From positions 1 to 64,000 of the forward strand of contig NEXG01000004.1 in assembly GCA_003019535.1 (NCBI GenBank): a stretch of DNA of 64,000 nucleotides. The letters are read 5' to 3'. Origin of the DNA: Candidatus Marsarchaeota G2 archaeon ECH_B_1. GTDB lineage: Archaea; Thermoproteota; Thermoprotei_A; Marsarchaeales; Marsarchaeaceae. Below the pieces are notes generated by a model. It did no database searches. It was not told the DNA's origin and was given only the letters and a program-made list of their open reading frames with translations. Both the position numbers and the translations under genes were made by a program. Of this stretch, positions 24,860-33,103 are shown piece by piece (positions within the stretch are counted from its first letter, which is position 1; every line of letters starts with the position of its first letter).

Positions 24860-25525
24860 ATGTTTCTCTTGGCACACAAGCGATATGAGATTCTACTGTT
24901 GGACTTCGATGGAACCCTAGTGTCAACCCTAGACTCATTTGTGTACTCCGCCAATAAGGCTCTGAGCTTGATGGGTTTCAACGTTAGCCTCGAATCGCTC
25001 TACACCAGTTTAACCAAGCCCTTTGATAAGGTGGTTGAATCCCTAGTTGGTCCACTTGAAGCAATGATAAAGCAGGAATTGATTGACAAATATATAGAGA
25101 TCTATAACACTGAAGGCTACAAGTACTCGAAGCCTAATAAGGGTGCCCTCGAGGTTTTAGACCATCTTACTAATAATGGTGTAAAACTGGGTATAGTCAC
25201 CTCAAGAACACTTCTCTGTGACAGTATTCAGAGAACGTTGGAGCACCTCTCTCTAGCGAAGTATGTTAGCACACTGGTTACCGCGAGAGATGTTGCAAGA
25301 CCAAAACCCCACCCAGATCAGCACCTCCTAGCTCTGCGTAGACTAGGCGGAACAGCCTCACACGCACTATCCGTGGGCGACTCACCAGAGGACATACAAG
25401 GGTCAAGAGGTGCTGGTATCCGTGTTGCCGCGTACACCAAGGGCTTCTACACATACGACCAGCTTGCACCTTTCAACCCCGACTACGTGATACATGAGTT
25501 AACAGAGCTTTTGCAACTGTTTTAA
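24860..25525 (+). CDS. HAD-superfamily phosphatase (phosphoglycolate phosphatase-like)
   Basis: A 221-residue HAD hydrolase with all four motifs: LLLDFDGTLV (nucleophile Asp), GIVTSR (motif II), RPKPHPD (motif III Lys) and SVGDSPEDIQG (motif IV). The C1 cap helices (residues 20-95) place it with phosphoglycolate phosphatase and PpaX-type enzymes. The substrate is open. It lies 39 nt before lipA on the same strand. The first codons (MFLLAHKRYE) are less certain. Confidence 0.85.
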   Translation: MFLLAHKRYEILLLDFDGTLVSTLDSFVYSANKALSLMGFNVSLESLYTSLTKPFDKVVESLVGPLEAMIKQELIDKYIEIYNTEGYKYSKPNKGALEVLDHLTNNGVKLGIVTSRTLLCDSIQRTLEHLSLAKYVSTLVTARDVARPKPHPDQHLLALRRLGGTASHALSVGDSPEDIQGSRGAGIRVAAYTKGFYTYDQLAPFNPDYVIHELTELLQLF

Positions 25526-25564
25526 ATTCGAAGCGTTTTAAACAGGGCTAATAATAGTGTTGTT

Positions 25565-26440
25565 GTGACACTTAAACCTGAATGGTTAAAGATCAGGCCG
25601 CCATCGGGTGAAAAGTACCTTATGATCAAGGGTCTAAAGGAGGGCCTTGAGCTTCACACTGTATGTGAAGAGGCTCACTGCCCCAACATATATGAGTGCT
25701 GGGGTGGGGGCACCGCTACATTCATGGTTATGGGTGACCTGTGCACAAGGCACTGCCGATTCTGCGCCGTAAAAAGCGGCCGCCCGAATGGCTACCTAGA
25801 CCCCCTTGAACCAGTTAAACTGGCGTACGCAATCAGACGAATGAATCTAAGATACGTTGTGGTTACATCGGTTGATAGGGATGACCTCGAAGATGGTGGA
25901 GCCTCACACTTCGCGGCCTGTATTAGGGAGATTAGAAGGCTTAATCCCTCAATCTACATTGAGGTCTTGATACCCGATTTTAGAGATGACGTTGAAGCCC
26001 TAAAGAGAGTTGTGGAGGCTAGACCACATGTAGTGGCGCACAACATCGAAACAGTGAGGAGGCTAACGCCTGCTGTAAGGGACCCACGTGCTGGGTATGA
26101 CCAGTCGCTTGCTGTGCTTGAAAACATCAAGAAACTGGATGGGGGAATCTATACCAAGTCTTCTATAATGTTGGGTTTGGGTGAGACAAAAGAGGAAGTG
26201 GTTTCAGCTATGGAGGATCTAAGAAGGGTTGGTGTTGACTTCCTAACAATCGGACAATACCTCCAACCATCTAAGACTCACATATCCGTCAAAGAGTATG
26301 TTCACCCCGACGTGTTCGAGGAGTATAGGCTAATCGGTGAAAGCCTAGGCTTCAAATACGTGGCCTCCGGACCCCTTGTGCGTAGCTCCTACAAGGCTGG
26401 GGAGTACTTTATCGTGAAAAACCTAGCCACCGCACAGTGA
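25565..26440 (+). CDS. lipA: Lipoyl synthase
   Basis: Radical SAM enzyme inserting two sulfurs into protein-bound octanoyl groups. The family-specific auxiliary cluster is CEEAHCPNIYEC near the N-terminus and the radical SAM cluster is CTRHCRFC; the C-terminal RSSYKAGEY with the conserved Ser is present. 291 residues, start GTG 25565. Its products are the lipoylated GcvH (41643) and E2 (56632) proteins of this same window. Confidence 0.96.
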   Translation: MTLKPEWLKIRPPSGEKYLMIKGLKEGLELHTVCEEAHCPNIYECWGGGTATFMVMGDLCTRHCRFCAVKSGRPNGYLDPLEPVKLAYAIRRMNLRYVVVTSVDRDDLEDGGASHFAACIREIRRLNPSIYIEVLIPDFRDDVEALKRVVEARPHVVAHNIETVRRLTPAVRDPRAGYDQSLAVLENIKKLDGGIYTKSSIMLGLGETKEEVVSAMEDLRRVGVDFLTIGQYLQPSKTHISVKEYVHPDVFEEYRLIGESLGFKYVASGPLVRSSYKAGEYFIVKNLATAQ

Positions 26441-26471
26441 AAGTGGAAATAACGAATATTGATTTGCCTAG

Positions 26472-27920
26472 TTACGGTATACCAGCTGTGTTACCTATCC
26501 CAGCAACCACCACTATATCGCCTAGATTTGTTCTTTCCTGGATTATCTTTGTTAGCGACTCTATGACGACTGGCACAGAGTCCGCTATACTCTTCTTCAT
26601 CGCGGTTATAGCCTCCTCTTCACTCTGCTTAACAATCACCGCGTCAAGTGGAATCCTGAAGCGGGTTGCAACATCCTCGATTGCATACTTTTCTGGTCCA
26701 GGGTCGCCGATCGCGGCTCCAACACCCTCAGCCACTGTACCAGTCTTCTCCCCCTCAAGCTTTAAGGCGGCATCAACAGTTATTATCCTCGCCACACGTC
26801 CGCCATTCATCTCCACTAGTTTGGCTATGGCCTTACCTGGCTTACCCACAGTGGCCCCCGGTCCCTTCGCCTTCACAACTAGGATCCTTCTACCCTCCAA
26901 TTGAACTTCACCGTACTCTGTTTCATCCTCTATCTCCTCCATTTTAGCGCCCTTCAGCAGATTCACAGCTACCAGCGGACCTATACCGTCACCCACGGGT
27001 ACACCCATGAGGAACTGCTTTGTGGCTCGCTTATAGATTCTTGCTACTTCGAGAACCATCGGTACAACCATACTAAGCTGCAGGTAGAGGTAGAAGTTAT
27101 TGGTTTTCTTGGCTGTCAGGTAGTAGTGTTTTATCACCTTTGAGAGGTAGTGAGTAGCCCAAGCTGCCTCTAAGCTCACCTCGAAGTTTTCAAGCTGTGC
27201 ACCGTTAAAGTTGGGCGCAATCTTCTTAGCCATACCCCTACTCTTAATGTTCCTCACGTTAAGTATGTGGTCAAGTCTACCCAGAACACCATTCGGATCC
27301 CTGTCAACGGGCTCAATAGTGAATGTCTCAAGCGCCTGCTGAATCGCCATATCCACACTCTGCTGAGAGGCACCCCCTTGGAGCGCGGCCTGCCTAACAG
27401 TGTTCCTAGAGTCCTCCTCTATTAGTGTGAGCGTTCTAATCGCGCGCTCCACTTGGGAGCGGTACATCATAGTCTGTATTTGGGGTTGAAAGAAGATGAG
27501 CGCGAAGAAAATCAGAAAGTAAATCACGTTATAGAAGAGTGAGTAAGAGGGTTGAAGAGTACTTGAGGACACACTCAGTGTGGCGCTTGCTGTGTCACCG
27601 TGCGTGTCAACCGCCCTAATGGTGTACTGCCCAGCCGTAAGGTAGCTTGGTATGTTTATGGAAGCCGAAAAACTCCCCTGAGGGTTTGTGGACACAACCC
27701 ATGCGGGTTGGCTTATAACTGTGTCATTTATTAGCAGGTTAATCGTTACGTTAGAGTTGGGCGCGAATCCAGACCCATACACCGTCACAATCGCTTGACC
27801 AGCTGTCACCTTCGTGGTGGACAGGGTTATCTGGGGTTGGGCTGCGTGGATGGGTGATACAAGCGTAAGTAGGGAGATAACTATAAGTATTCCAATTAAA
27901 AATGTTGACCTGATAGCCAC
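26472..27920 (-). CDS. DUF1512 family membrane protein with an N-terminal Ig-like ectodomain
   Basis: Residues 1-28 are a signal peptide or anchor (FLIGILIVISLLTLVSPIHA). Residues 30-120 are a Thr/Ser-rich beta-sandwich of the kind found in archaeal surface proteins (YGSGFAPNSNVTI, AGQYTIRAVD). A membrane segment follows (about 131-147, YFLIFFALIFF), then a large soluble domain to residue 482 that matches the archaeal DUF1512 family (GVPVGDGIGPLVA, VVVAGIGNTAGIP). If the N-terminus is exported, the DUF1512 domain lies in the cytoplasm. Function of DUF1512 is unknown. Last gene of the run that begins with the ferredoxin oxidoreductase. Confidence 0.8.
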   Translation of the reverse strand: MAIRSTFLIGILIVISLLTLVSPIHAAQPQITLSTTKVTAGQAIVTVYGSGFAPNSNVTINLLINDTVISQPAWVVSTNPQGSFSASINIPSYLTAGQYTIRAVDTHGDTASATLSVSSSTLQPSYSLFYNVIYFLIFFALIFFQPQIQTMMYRSQVERAIRTLTLIEEDSRNTVRQAALQGGASQQSVDMAIQQALETFTIEPVDRDPNGVLGRLDHILNVRNIKSRGMAKKIAPNFNGAQLENFEVSLEAAWATHYLSKVIKHYYLTAKKTNNFYLYLQLSMVVPMVLEVARIYKRATKQFLMGVPVGDGIGPLVAVNLLKGAKMEEIEDETEYGEVQLEGRRILVVKAKGPGATVGKPGKAIAKLVEMNGGRVARIITVDAALKLEGEKTGTVAEGVGAAIGDPGPEKYAIEDVATRFRIPLDAVIVKQSEEEAITAMKKSIADSVPVVIESLTKIIQERTNLGDIVVVAGIGNTAGIP

Positions 27921-27980
27921 TTAGTGGACCTCCACACTGAGTTATCCTTTTTGGACGATTTAAGCGCTTTGCAAAAACCA

Positions 27981-28904
27981 TCAGATTGGCAGAGACTCAT
28001 CTTCACGTTTTGTGGTCACCACAGGTCCGTCATTAGACATGAAGATTGTGTGTTCAAACTGGGCCACCAGTCCGCCGCTCTTCTCCAGAAGCACCTTGTA
28101 TTCATAGATTCCCCCAGCTCTCACAAGGCGTATAATCGAGTTGTACACCTCCTCCTTCGAGGCGAATGAGACTAGCCACCTATCAGTAAAGGGCATACCC
28201 TTCCTAGTGCCCAACGCATACTCAAGTATTCTCTCATCAAGCCTGGTGGGCGTCCTGACCCTTCTAAGCCCCCTGAATATCTTCCCTACGCTATCCTCTT
28301 TGATCTTCCCAACACCATACGTTGTGAACGGCTCTATGGCCACAGCTACACCTGGCGTAAACCTGAAGCTCACACCATTAGCTACGTTGGGCACACTCAC
28401 CCCGGCGTGTAGCTCATACCGCCTAATTGTGTGACCAGTGAGGTCCACGATTGGGTTGACCCCGTAGCTTCTGATTTTCGCCTCAATGAGGCCACCCAAG
28501 TCGCCCAGCCTAATATCCCTCCTGATGTGGGAAAGAGCTTCTAAGAGGGATTCCCTAGACGCACGCACAATCCTTTCCGCATCGGGGTTAAAACTCACCG
28601 TTACCGCCGAATCGGCTATGTACCCCTTATAGTGTGCGCCAGCGTCAATCTTCACCACGCTCGACTTGGGTATCACGGAATCCGTATCCATGGAGGAGGG
28701 AGTATAGTGTGCGGCCACACTGTCAATGGACACGTTGAGTGGGAAGGCTGGCTCGCACCCCTGCACCCTCAGCTCCGCTTCAACCTTCTCGCAGAGCTCC
28801 GATAGGGGCATACCTTCGTGCACCATCTCCTGCGCCTTGACGAGCGCCTTCGCGGTTACCGAGCCAGCTATACGAAAACCATTCTCAGATTCCTCAAAAC
28901 TCAT
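27981..28904 (-). CDS. map: Methionine aminopeptidase, type II
   Basis: Removes initiator Met from new proteins. The 307 residues include the metal ligands of the family in order: Asp in KIDAGAHYKGYIADSAVT (two Asp), His in LTGHTIRRYELHAG, Glu in VAIEPFTTYG and Glu in AQFEHTIF. The insertion between the fourth and fifth ligands (about residues 205-265) is the type II helical domain, typical of archaea. It sits 9 nt after argS. Confidence 0.94.
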   Translation of the reverse strand: MSFEESENGFRIAGSVTAKALVKAQEMVHEGMPLSELCEKVEAELRVQGCEPAFPLNVSIDSVAAHYTPSSMDTDSVIPKSSVVKIDAGAHYKGYIADSAVTVSFNPDAERIVRASRESLLEALSHIRRDIRLGDLGGLIEAKIRSYGVNPIVDLTGHTIRRYELHAGVSVPNVANGVSFRFTPGVAVAIEPFTTYGVGKIKEDSVGKIFRGLRRVRTPTRLDERILEYALGTRKGMPFTDRWLVSFASKEEVYNSIIRLVRAGGIYEYKVLLEKSGGLVAQFEHTIFMSNDGPVVTTKREDESLPI

Positions 28905-28913
28905 AGCGTACCA

Positions 28914-30893
28914 CTACATCCTCTCGGGGGGCACAATCCCAAGAAGTGAAAAACAGGATGAAAGCGTGCGGTTCAACATAACCACTAGGCCTAGTCTAGC
29001 ATCACGTAAAGCTGGGTCCGGGGCCCCCAAAACGGGTGTCGAATCGTAGTAGCTATTGAAAAGGTCACAGAGCTTTAAAACATAGTCTGCTAGAGCCTCG
29101 GGCCGCAGATTATCCGCCGCATACCCAACCACCTCTGGTAGCCGCGCAATAAGCACGGTTAGCCTGTGCTCATCCTGGCTCCTAAGCCACGAGAAGTCTG
29201 GTTGAAGCCGAGAAGTGTCTCCAGCCTTTGCTAGCAGGCTCCTAGTGCGCACATATGTGTAGAGCGCATAGGGACCACTATTGGATTCGAAGTTGAGCAC
29301 CCTATCCCAGCTGAAGGATATTTTTTTGTTGGCGTTAACGCTTATAAGCGCGAACCTTATGGCGGCCACACTCACCTTGTCAGCTATGCTTTTCACCGTG
29401 TCATCATCCAGCTCCTTGTTTCTCCGCTTAACCTCATCCACAGACCTGTTGAATGCCTCATCGAGCACAGAGTCAAGCGCGATGTACCTGCCACGTCTTG
29501 AAGTCATCCTCTCACCCTCGAGCTCAACATGCTCGTAGGGAACATGCACCTGGTTAACAATCTTTTTATAACCCAAAGAGTAGAGCGCCACCTTGAGCTG
29601 AAGCTGTGGGGTAGACTGCTCGGCGCCGATTATGTTGTATACATAGTCCGCCTCGGAGAGCTTAACAACAGAGTAGGCCAAGTCCCGTGTGGTGTAAAGG
29701 GTTGTACCATCAGAGCGTGTGAGCACAAGTGGGGGTATTACGCGTGTCTTCGGTATCCCGAACAACTCCTTTAAACCCAACTCGTTTGCGGCCCTCTCAG
29801 CATCGAAGATGAGACTCCTACCTTCCATCTTGACGTACGGTGAATCCCTTAACTTCTCTAATAATAGCTCCACGCTACCATCCCATAGCAGGTCGCTCTC
29901 AAAATAGAACCTGTCGTGGTTGACGTTGGCGCGGCGAAGGGTCTGTTTGAATCCCTCTAAGCAGTGGTTTACGAGCTTCCTCACAAGCTTCACAGTCACA
30001 CCAACACCTTCCTCATACTCCATCATTAACTGGTTCAATGCAAGAACGGGGTCTTCTAAGTCGGCGAAGGCGCGACTCAACGCCTCAAACATCGCCGGAT
30101 CCCTCTTAGATTGTTCAGCGAGTACGCCCATCCACTCATCGATCTCCGACTGCACTCTCTTCACCTCCTCGTCACCCTCAGCTTCAGCAAGCCTAGCCTT
30201 AGCGTCATAGAGTTCGACAAACGCGTTGGCGAAGACATAGAGTGAACCAACATAGAAGTCGGGTTTACCGGACGGCTCTGGTTCACCTAGCAACTTATAG
30301 GCCAACGCGGCGAGCGCGGTCTGCCTACCAGTATCATCCACGTAGAAGTGTGTTGTAACCGTTTTATGTCTTGCTCGAAGGAGGCGTGCCAAAGTGTCAC
30401 CAAAGAACGCGTTTCGAGCAGCACCTATATGGAGGGGGTGAACGGGGTTCGCGCTCGTGTGCTCAACTATCACCCTACTCGGAGTGGATGGGTTCTCACC
30501 GTATTTTTCCCCAAGCTTAGATATGCTACTCCAGACAGCATCTGCAACACTCTCAGTCCTAAGAAAGAAATTAACATACCCACCCACGGGTTGGACGCGC
30601 TCGACAAAGTCGAGCGCCGCCGATGCTACTAAGTCGGCGAGTCTTCTAGAAAGCGCATCTGGCGTGTCACCACTCCGTTTTGCCTCGGCGTGGACGGGTA
30701 AAGCCAAGTCACCCAAGTCGGGTGAAGGGGGAACCTCAAACTCATCTGGCTCAACGCTAAGCGTAGACGAGAGAGAGCCTATTATACCACGTTTAAACGA
30801 ACCCATAGGGTCAAATTCCGCGTGATCACCATCTATGCCAGGCATTTTTGCTAAACACGTAACGGTGTGATTTATGGTTTTGTGCACAGCCAC
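28914..30893 (-). CDS. argS: Arginyl-tRNA synthetase
   Basis: Class I synthetase, 659 residues. N-terminal Add-1 region, HIGH-type box in HTSANPVHPLHIGAARNA, the KMSKS-like ERMTSRRGRYI, and the DALR anticodon-binding domain at the C-terminus. ArgRS commonly lacks a canonical KMSKS lysine, as here. It follows the D-2-hydroxyacid dehydrogenase gene by 32 nt and precedes map by 9 nt. Confidence 0.95.
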   Translation of the reverse strand: MAVHKTINHTVTCLAKMPGIDGDHAEFDPMGSFKRGIIGSLSSTLSVEPDEFEVPPSPDLGDLALPVHAEAKRSGDTPDALSRRLADLVASAALDFVERVQPVGGYVNFFLRTESVADAVWSSISKLGEKYGENPSTPSRVIVEHTSANPVHPLHIGAARNAFFGDTLARLLRARHKTVTTHFYVDDTGRQTALAALAYKLLGEPEPSGKPDFYVGSLYVFANAFVELYDAKARLAEAEGDEEVKRVQSEIDEWMGVLAEQSKRDPAMFEALSRAFADLEDPVLALNQLMMEYEEGVGVTVKLVRKLVNHCLEGFKQTLRRANVNHDRFYFESDLLWDGSVELLLEKLRDSPYVKMEGRSLIFDAERAANELGLKELFGIPKTRVIPPLVLTRSDGTTLYTTRDLAYSVVKLSEADYVYNIIGAEQSTPQLQLKVALYSLGYKKIVNQVHVPYEHVELEGERMTSRRGRYIALDSVLDEAFNRSVDEVKRRNKELDDDTVKSIADKVSVAAIRFALISVNANKKISFSWDRVLNFESNSGPYALYTYVRTRSLLAKAGDTSRLQPDFSWLRSQDEHRLTVLIARLPEVVGYAADNLRPEALADYVLKLCDLFNSYYDSTPVLGAPDPALRDARLGLVVMLNRTLSSCFSLLGIVPPERM

Positions 30894-30925
30894 CCAAACA
30901 CGTGTTGCCGCCCTATGACTCAGCG

Positions 30926-31930
30926 CTAAACGTAATCTTCTCTGCTCACCACATTCTTATAGTTCTTACCCTCTAGGAATGCGGCGAGATTTCTAGCCGC
31001 GCTCCTCACAGCCCTAGGAAAGAAGTTCTTCACAACACCCGAATTATGAGGCGACCCCAAAACGTTCGGTAGCTCCAAGAAGGGGTAGCGCGGACGGAAA
31101 GCCGAGTCACCCTTCGGTTCATCCCACCAAACATCAATCGCAGCCCGGAAGCGTGGGTGACTGAGAAGATGGTTATAAAGGTCCTCTTCAACGATTACAC
31201 CTGCGCGCCCAACATTAACAAGCAATGCATCATCCTTCATAACCCCGAGCGCCTCTCTATTGATCATACCAGCTGTGCGCTTGGTTAGCGGTAGGGTTAT
31301 AAGCAGTATGTCAACACCACTCAAAAACTCTTTGAGGGCGCTCGACCCAAAAAGCCTATCCACATAAGCGTCGGCATTACCCGACCGATTCAAAGCGTGA
31401 ACACTCATACCAAAGCACTTAGCCCTTTTGGCCACAGCGCGCCCTATCCCTCCATATCCGAGTATACCCAACACTTTACCCGCTAACTCCTCTGTGGGGG
31501 TTTTCTGATTGAAGACTCCCCGCTTCAAAAGTTGATGGTTCGACTGCAACTCCTTGTAGAAGTAGAGGATCATGGCGAAAACGTGTTCAGCCATCGGCTC
31601 CGCGTAGGCGCCAGCATTGCTGAGGACCACGACACCCTCAGGTATGGAGTCAAACGGTAGACCGTCCACACCCGCTGAAACCGTCTGTATAACCCTGAGC
31701 TTAGGTAGTCGATTAGTCCACTCTGATAGGAATACGCCTGTTGGGCGGGAGTCACCACCACCAGAGCCAGACGAGTAGGCCACAAGCATGGCCTCCGTGT
31801 CCTCCGGTGGGTTTGGGGCTTCGCTAGAATACACTAACTCGCATATGCTTCCGAGCTCTGAGGTGATAGCCCCTCTGACCTCGGAGCCCACTGGGAATGC
31901 GACGTACACCCTAGCGGCCAAAGCCATCAC
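30926..31930 (-). CDS. D-isomer-specific 2-hydroxyacid dehydrogenase
   Basis: NAD(P)-dependent reductase of 334 residues. Nucleotide-binding loop GILGYGGIGRAVAKRAK, substrate Arg in VNVGRAGVIVEEDL, Glu in VWWDEP and catalytic His in SPHNSG. The substrate could be glyoxylate, hydroxypyruvate or another 2-oxoacid. It stands directly downstream of a 2-oxoacid oxidoreductase and a small hypothetical gene (10 nt spacing), so a linked role in 2-oxoacid balance is possible. Confidence 0.88.
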   Translation of the reverse strand: MMALAARVYVAFPVGSEVRGAITSELGSICELVYSSEAPNPPEDTEAMLVAYSSGSGGGDSRPTGVFLSEWTNRLPKLRVIQTVSAGVDGLPFDSIPEGVVVLSNAGAYAEPMAEHVFAMILYFYKELQSNHQLLKRGVFNQKTPTEELAGKVLGILGYGGIGRAVAKRAKCFGMSVHALNRSGNADAYVDRLFGSSALKEFLSGVDILLITLPLTKRTAGMINREALGVMKDDALLVNVGRAGVIVEEDLYNHLLSHPRFRAAIDVWWDEPKGDSAFRPRYPFLELPNVLGSPHNSGVVKNFFPRAVRSAARNLAAFLEGKNYKNVVSREDYV

Positions 31931-31940
31931 TCATTACGCT

Positions 31941-32225
31941 TCATGGAGATGCCTCGTCGTCAACAGCCATCAGCCATGGTACCAGGGTTTCGAGATTGAG
32001 CTTACGCACATCCCCACCGCCGTAGTCCATCTCTGCCCCCGTTATTTCCACGTACTCATCATTCTTTGTACCGTATATTTTTATAACAGCGTCTTCGTAG
32101 TGTTCTCTTGCAGCGTCAAGCTTGGAGAGGAAAATCAGCGACAGTTTTGCACCCTCCGTTTGAAGTGAATATGCACCGTTTGAAGACTCCACGAACCCCA
32201 CTAGTTTAGAATACTTGAGCCTCAT
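31941..32225 (-). CDS. Hypothetical protein in the 2-oxoacid oxidoreductase run
   Basis: A 94-residue protein of alternating strands (LKYSKLVGFVESSNGAYSL, VIKIYGTKNDEYVEI) and an acidic C-terminus, without cysteines or membrane segments. I do not recognise it. It is 11 nt downstream of the beta subunit gene and 10 nt upstream of the dehydrogenase, so it is almost certainly in the same transcript. Confidence 0.65.
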   Translation of the reverse strand: MRLKYSKLVGFVESSNGAYSLQTEGAKLSLIFLSKLDAAREHYEDAVIKIYGTKNDEYVEITGAEMDYGGGDVRKLNLETLVPWLMAVDDEASP

Positions 32226-32236
32226 GTGTCAGCACA

Positions 32237-33097
32237 CTACTGAAATGGTTCTATGGCCTTAGCGAATTCCTGCTCACTCAGATTCCTCACACTTTCAACC
32301 GGTATAGTGGCCGTGACCTCCGAGCTCACAAGCTCCTCGAATGTGGGCTTCTCCTCCGACCTATAAAAGAGGCCAAGCGGTATCTTATCTACTTCCTGAG
32401 CCCTGTGCAACGCTGCCACCAAATCGCTCGGATCGTGACCCACATCCTCCAGCTTATACATTTTCTGCCTAACTTCATCGTATATGTCGTGCCACGTGAC
32501 ACAGGGGCTTATCACGTCCACAAGAGCGAAGCCGCGATGCTTGATGGCCTCTTGGATAAGCATAGAGAGATGTTTGGGGTCGCCACTGAAGCCCCGAGCC
32601 ACAAACGTTGCACCCACGCCGAGGAGTGTGGATAGTGGGTTGAGTGGGTAGATAATGCTACCATCGGGTGAGGTCTTGGTTCTCTGGCCCTTCTTAGATG
32701 TAGGCGAAAGCTGACCGGTTGTGAGGCCGTAAACCTCGTTGTTCATAACTATTAGCTTCACATCATGATTCCTTCTCGCAGTGTGCACTACATGGTTGAA
32801 ACCTATACCGTACTCGTCGCCGTCACCGGCCGCCGCTATCACAACCAAGTTGGGGTTCGCCACCTTCACCCCCACCGCTACAGGGAGAGGCCTGCCGTGG
32901 AGTCCGTGGTGGGCATAGGTCCTAATATAGCCCGGAAGGTTGGATGAGCAACCTATACCGGAGCTTATGAACACACGCTCCGGGGGAATCTGTAGTGTTA
33001 TGAGCGCATTCTTAAGGGCGGCGAGAACACCGAAGTCACCGCAACCAGGACACCAGTCGGGTCTGGTGTCACTCTCATAGACCCTAGGGTCCAACAC
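32237..33097 (-). CDS. 2-oxoacid:ferredoxin oxidoreductase, beta subunit
   Basis: TPP-binding subunit, 286 residues. PDWCPGCGDFGVL is the CoA/TPP-adjacent Cys motif, GDGDEYGIGFNHVVH...MNNEVYGLTTGQLSPTS contains the TPP-Mg motif GDG...N. With the fused alpha subunit it oxidatively decarboxylates a 2-oxoacid to the acyl-CoA and reduces ferredoxin. The two-subunit form with no separate delta ferredoxin gene is the type known from Sulfolobus and other aerobic archaea, usually active on 2-oxoglutarate and pyruvate. Six nt downstream of the alpha gene. Confidence 0.93.
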   Translation of the reverse strand: MLDPRVYESDTRPDWCPGCGDFGVLAALKNALITLQIPPERVFISSGIGCSSNLPGYIRTYAHHGLHGRPLPVAVGVKVANPNLVVIAAAGDGDEYGIGFNHVVHTARRNHDVKLIVMNNEVYGLTTGQLSPTSKKGQRTKTSPDGSIIYPLNPLSTLLGVGATFVARGFSGDPKHLSMLIQEAIKHRGFALVDVISPCVTWHDIYDEVRQKMYKLEDVGHDPSDLVAALHRAQEVDKIPLGLFYRSEEKPTFEELVSSEVTATIPVESVRNLSEQEFAKAIEPFQ

Positions 33098-33103
33098 ACT
33101 TCT

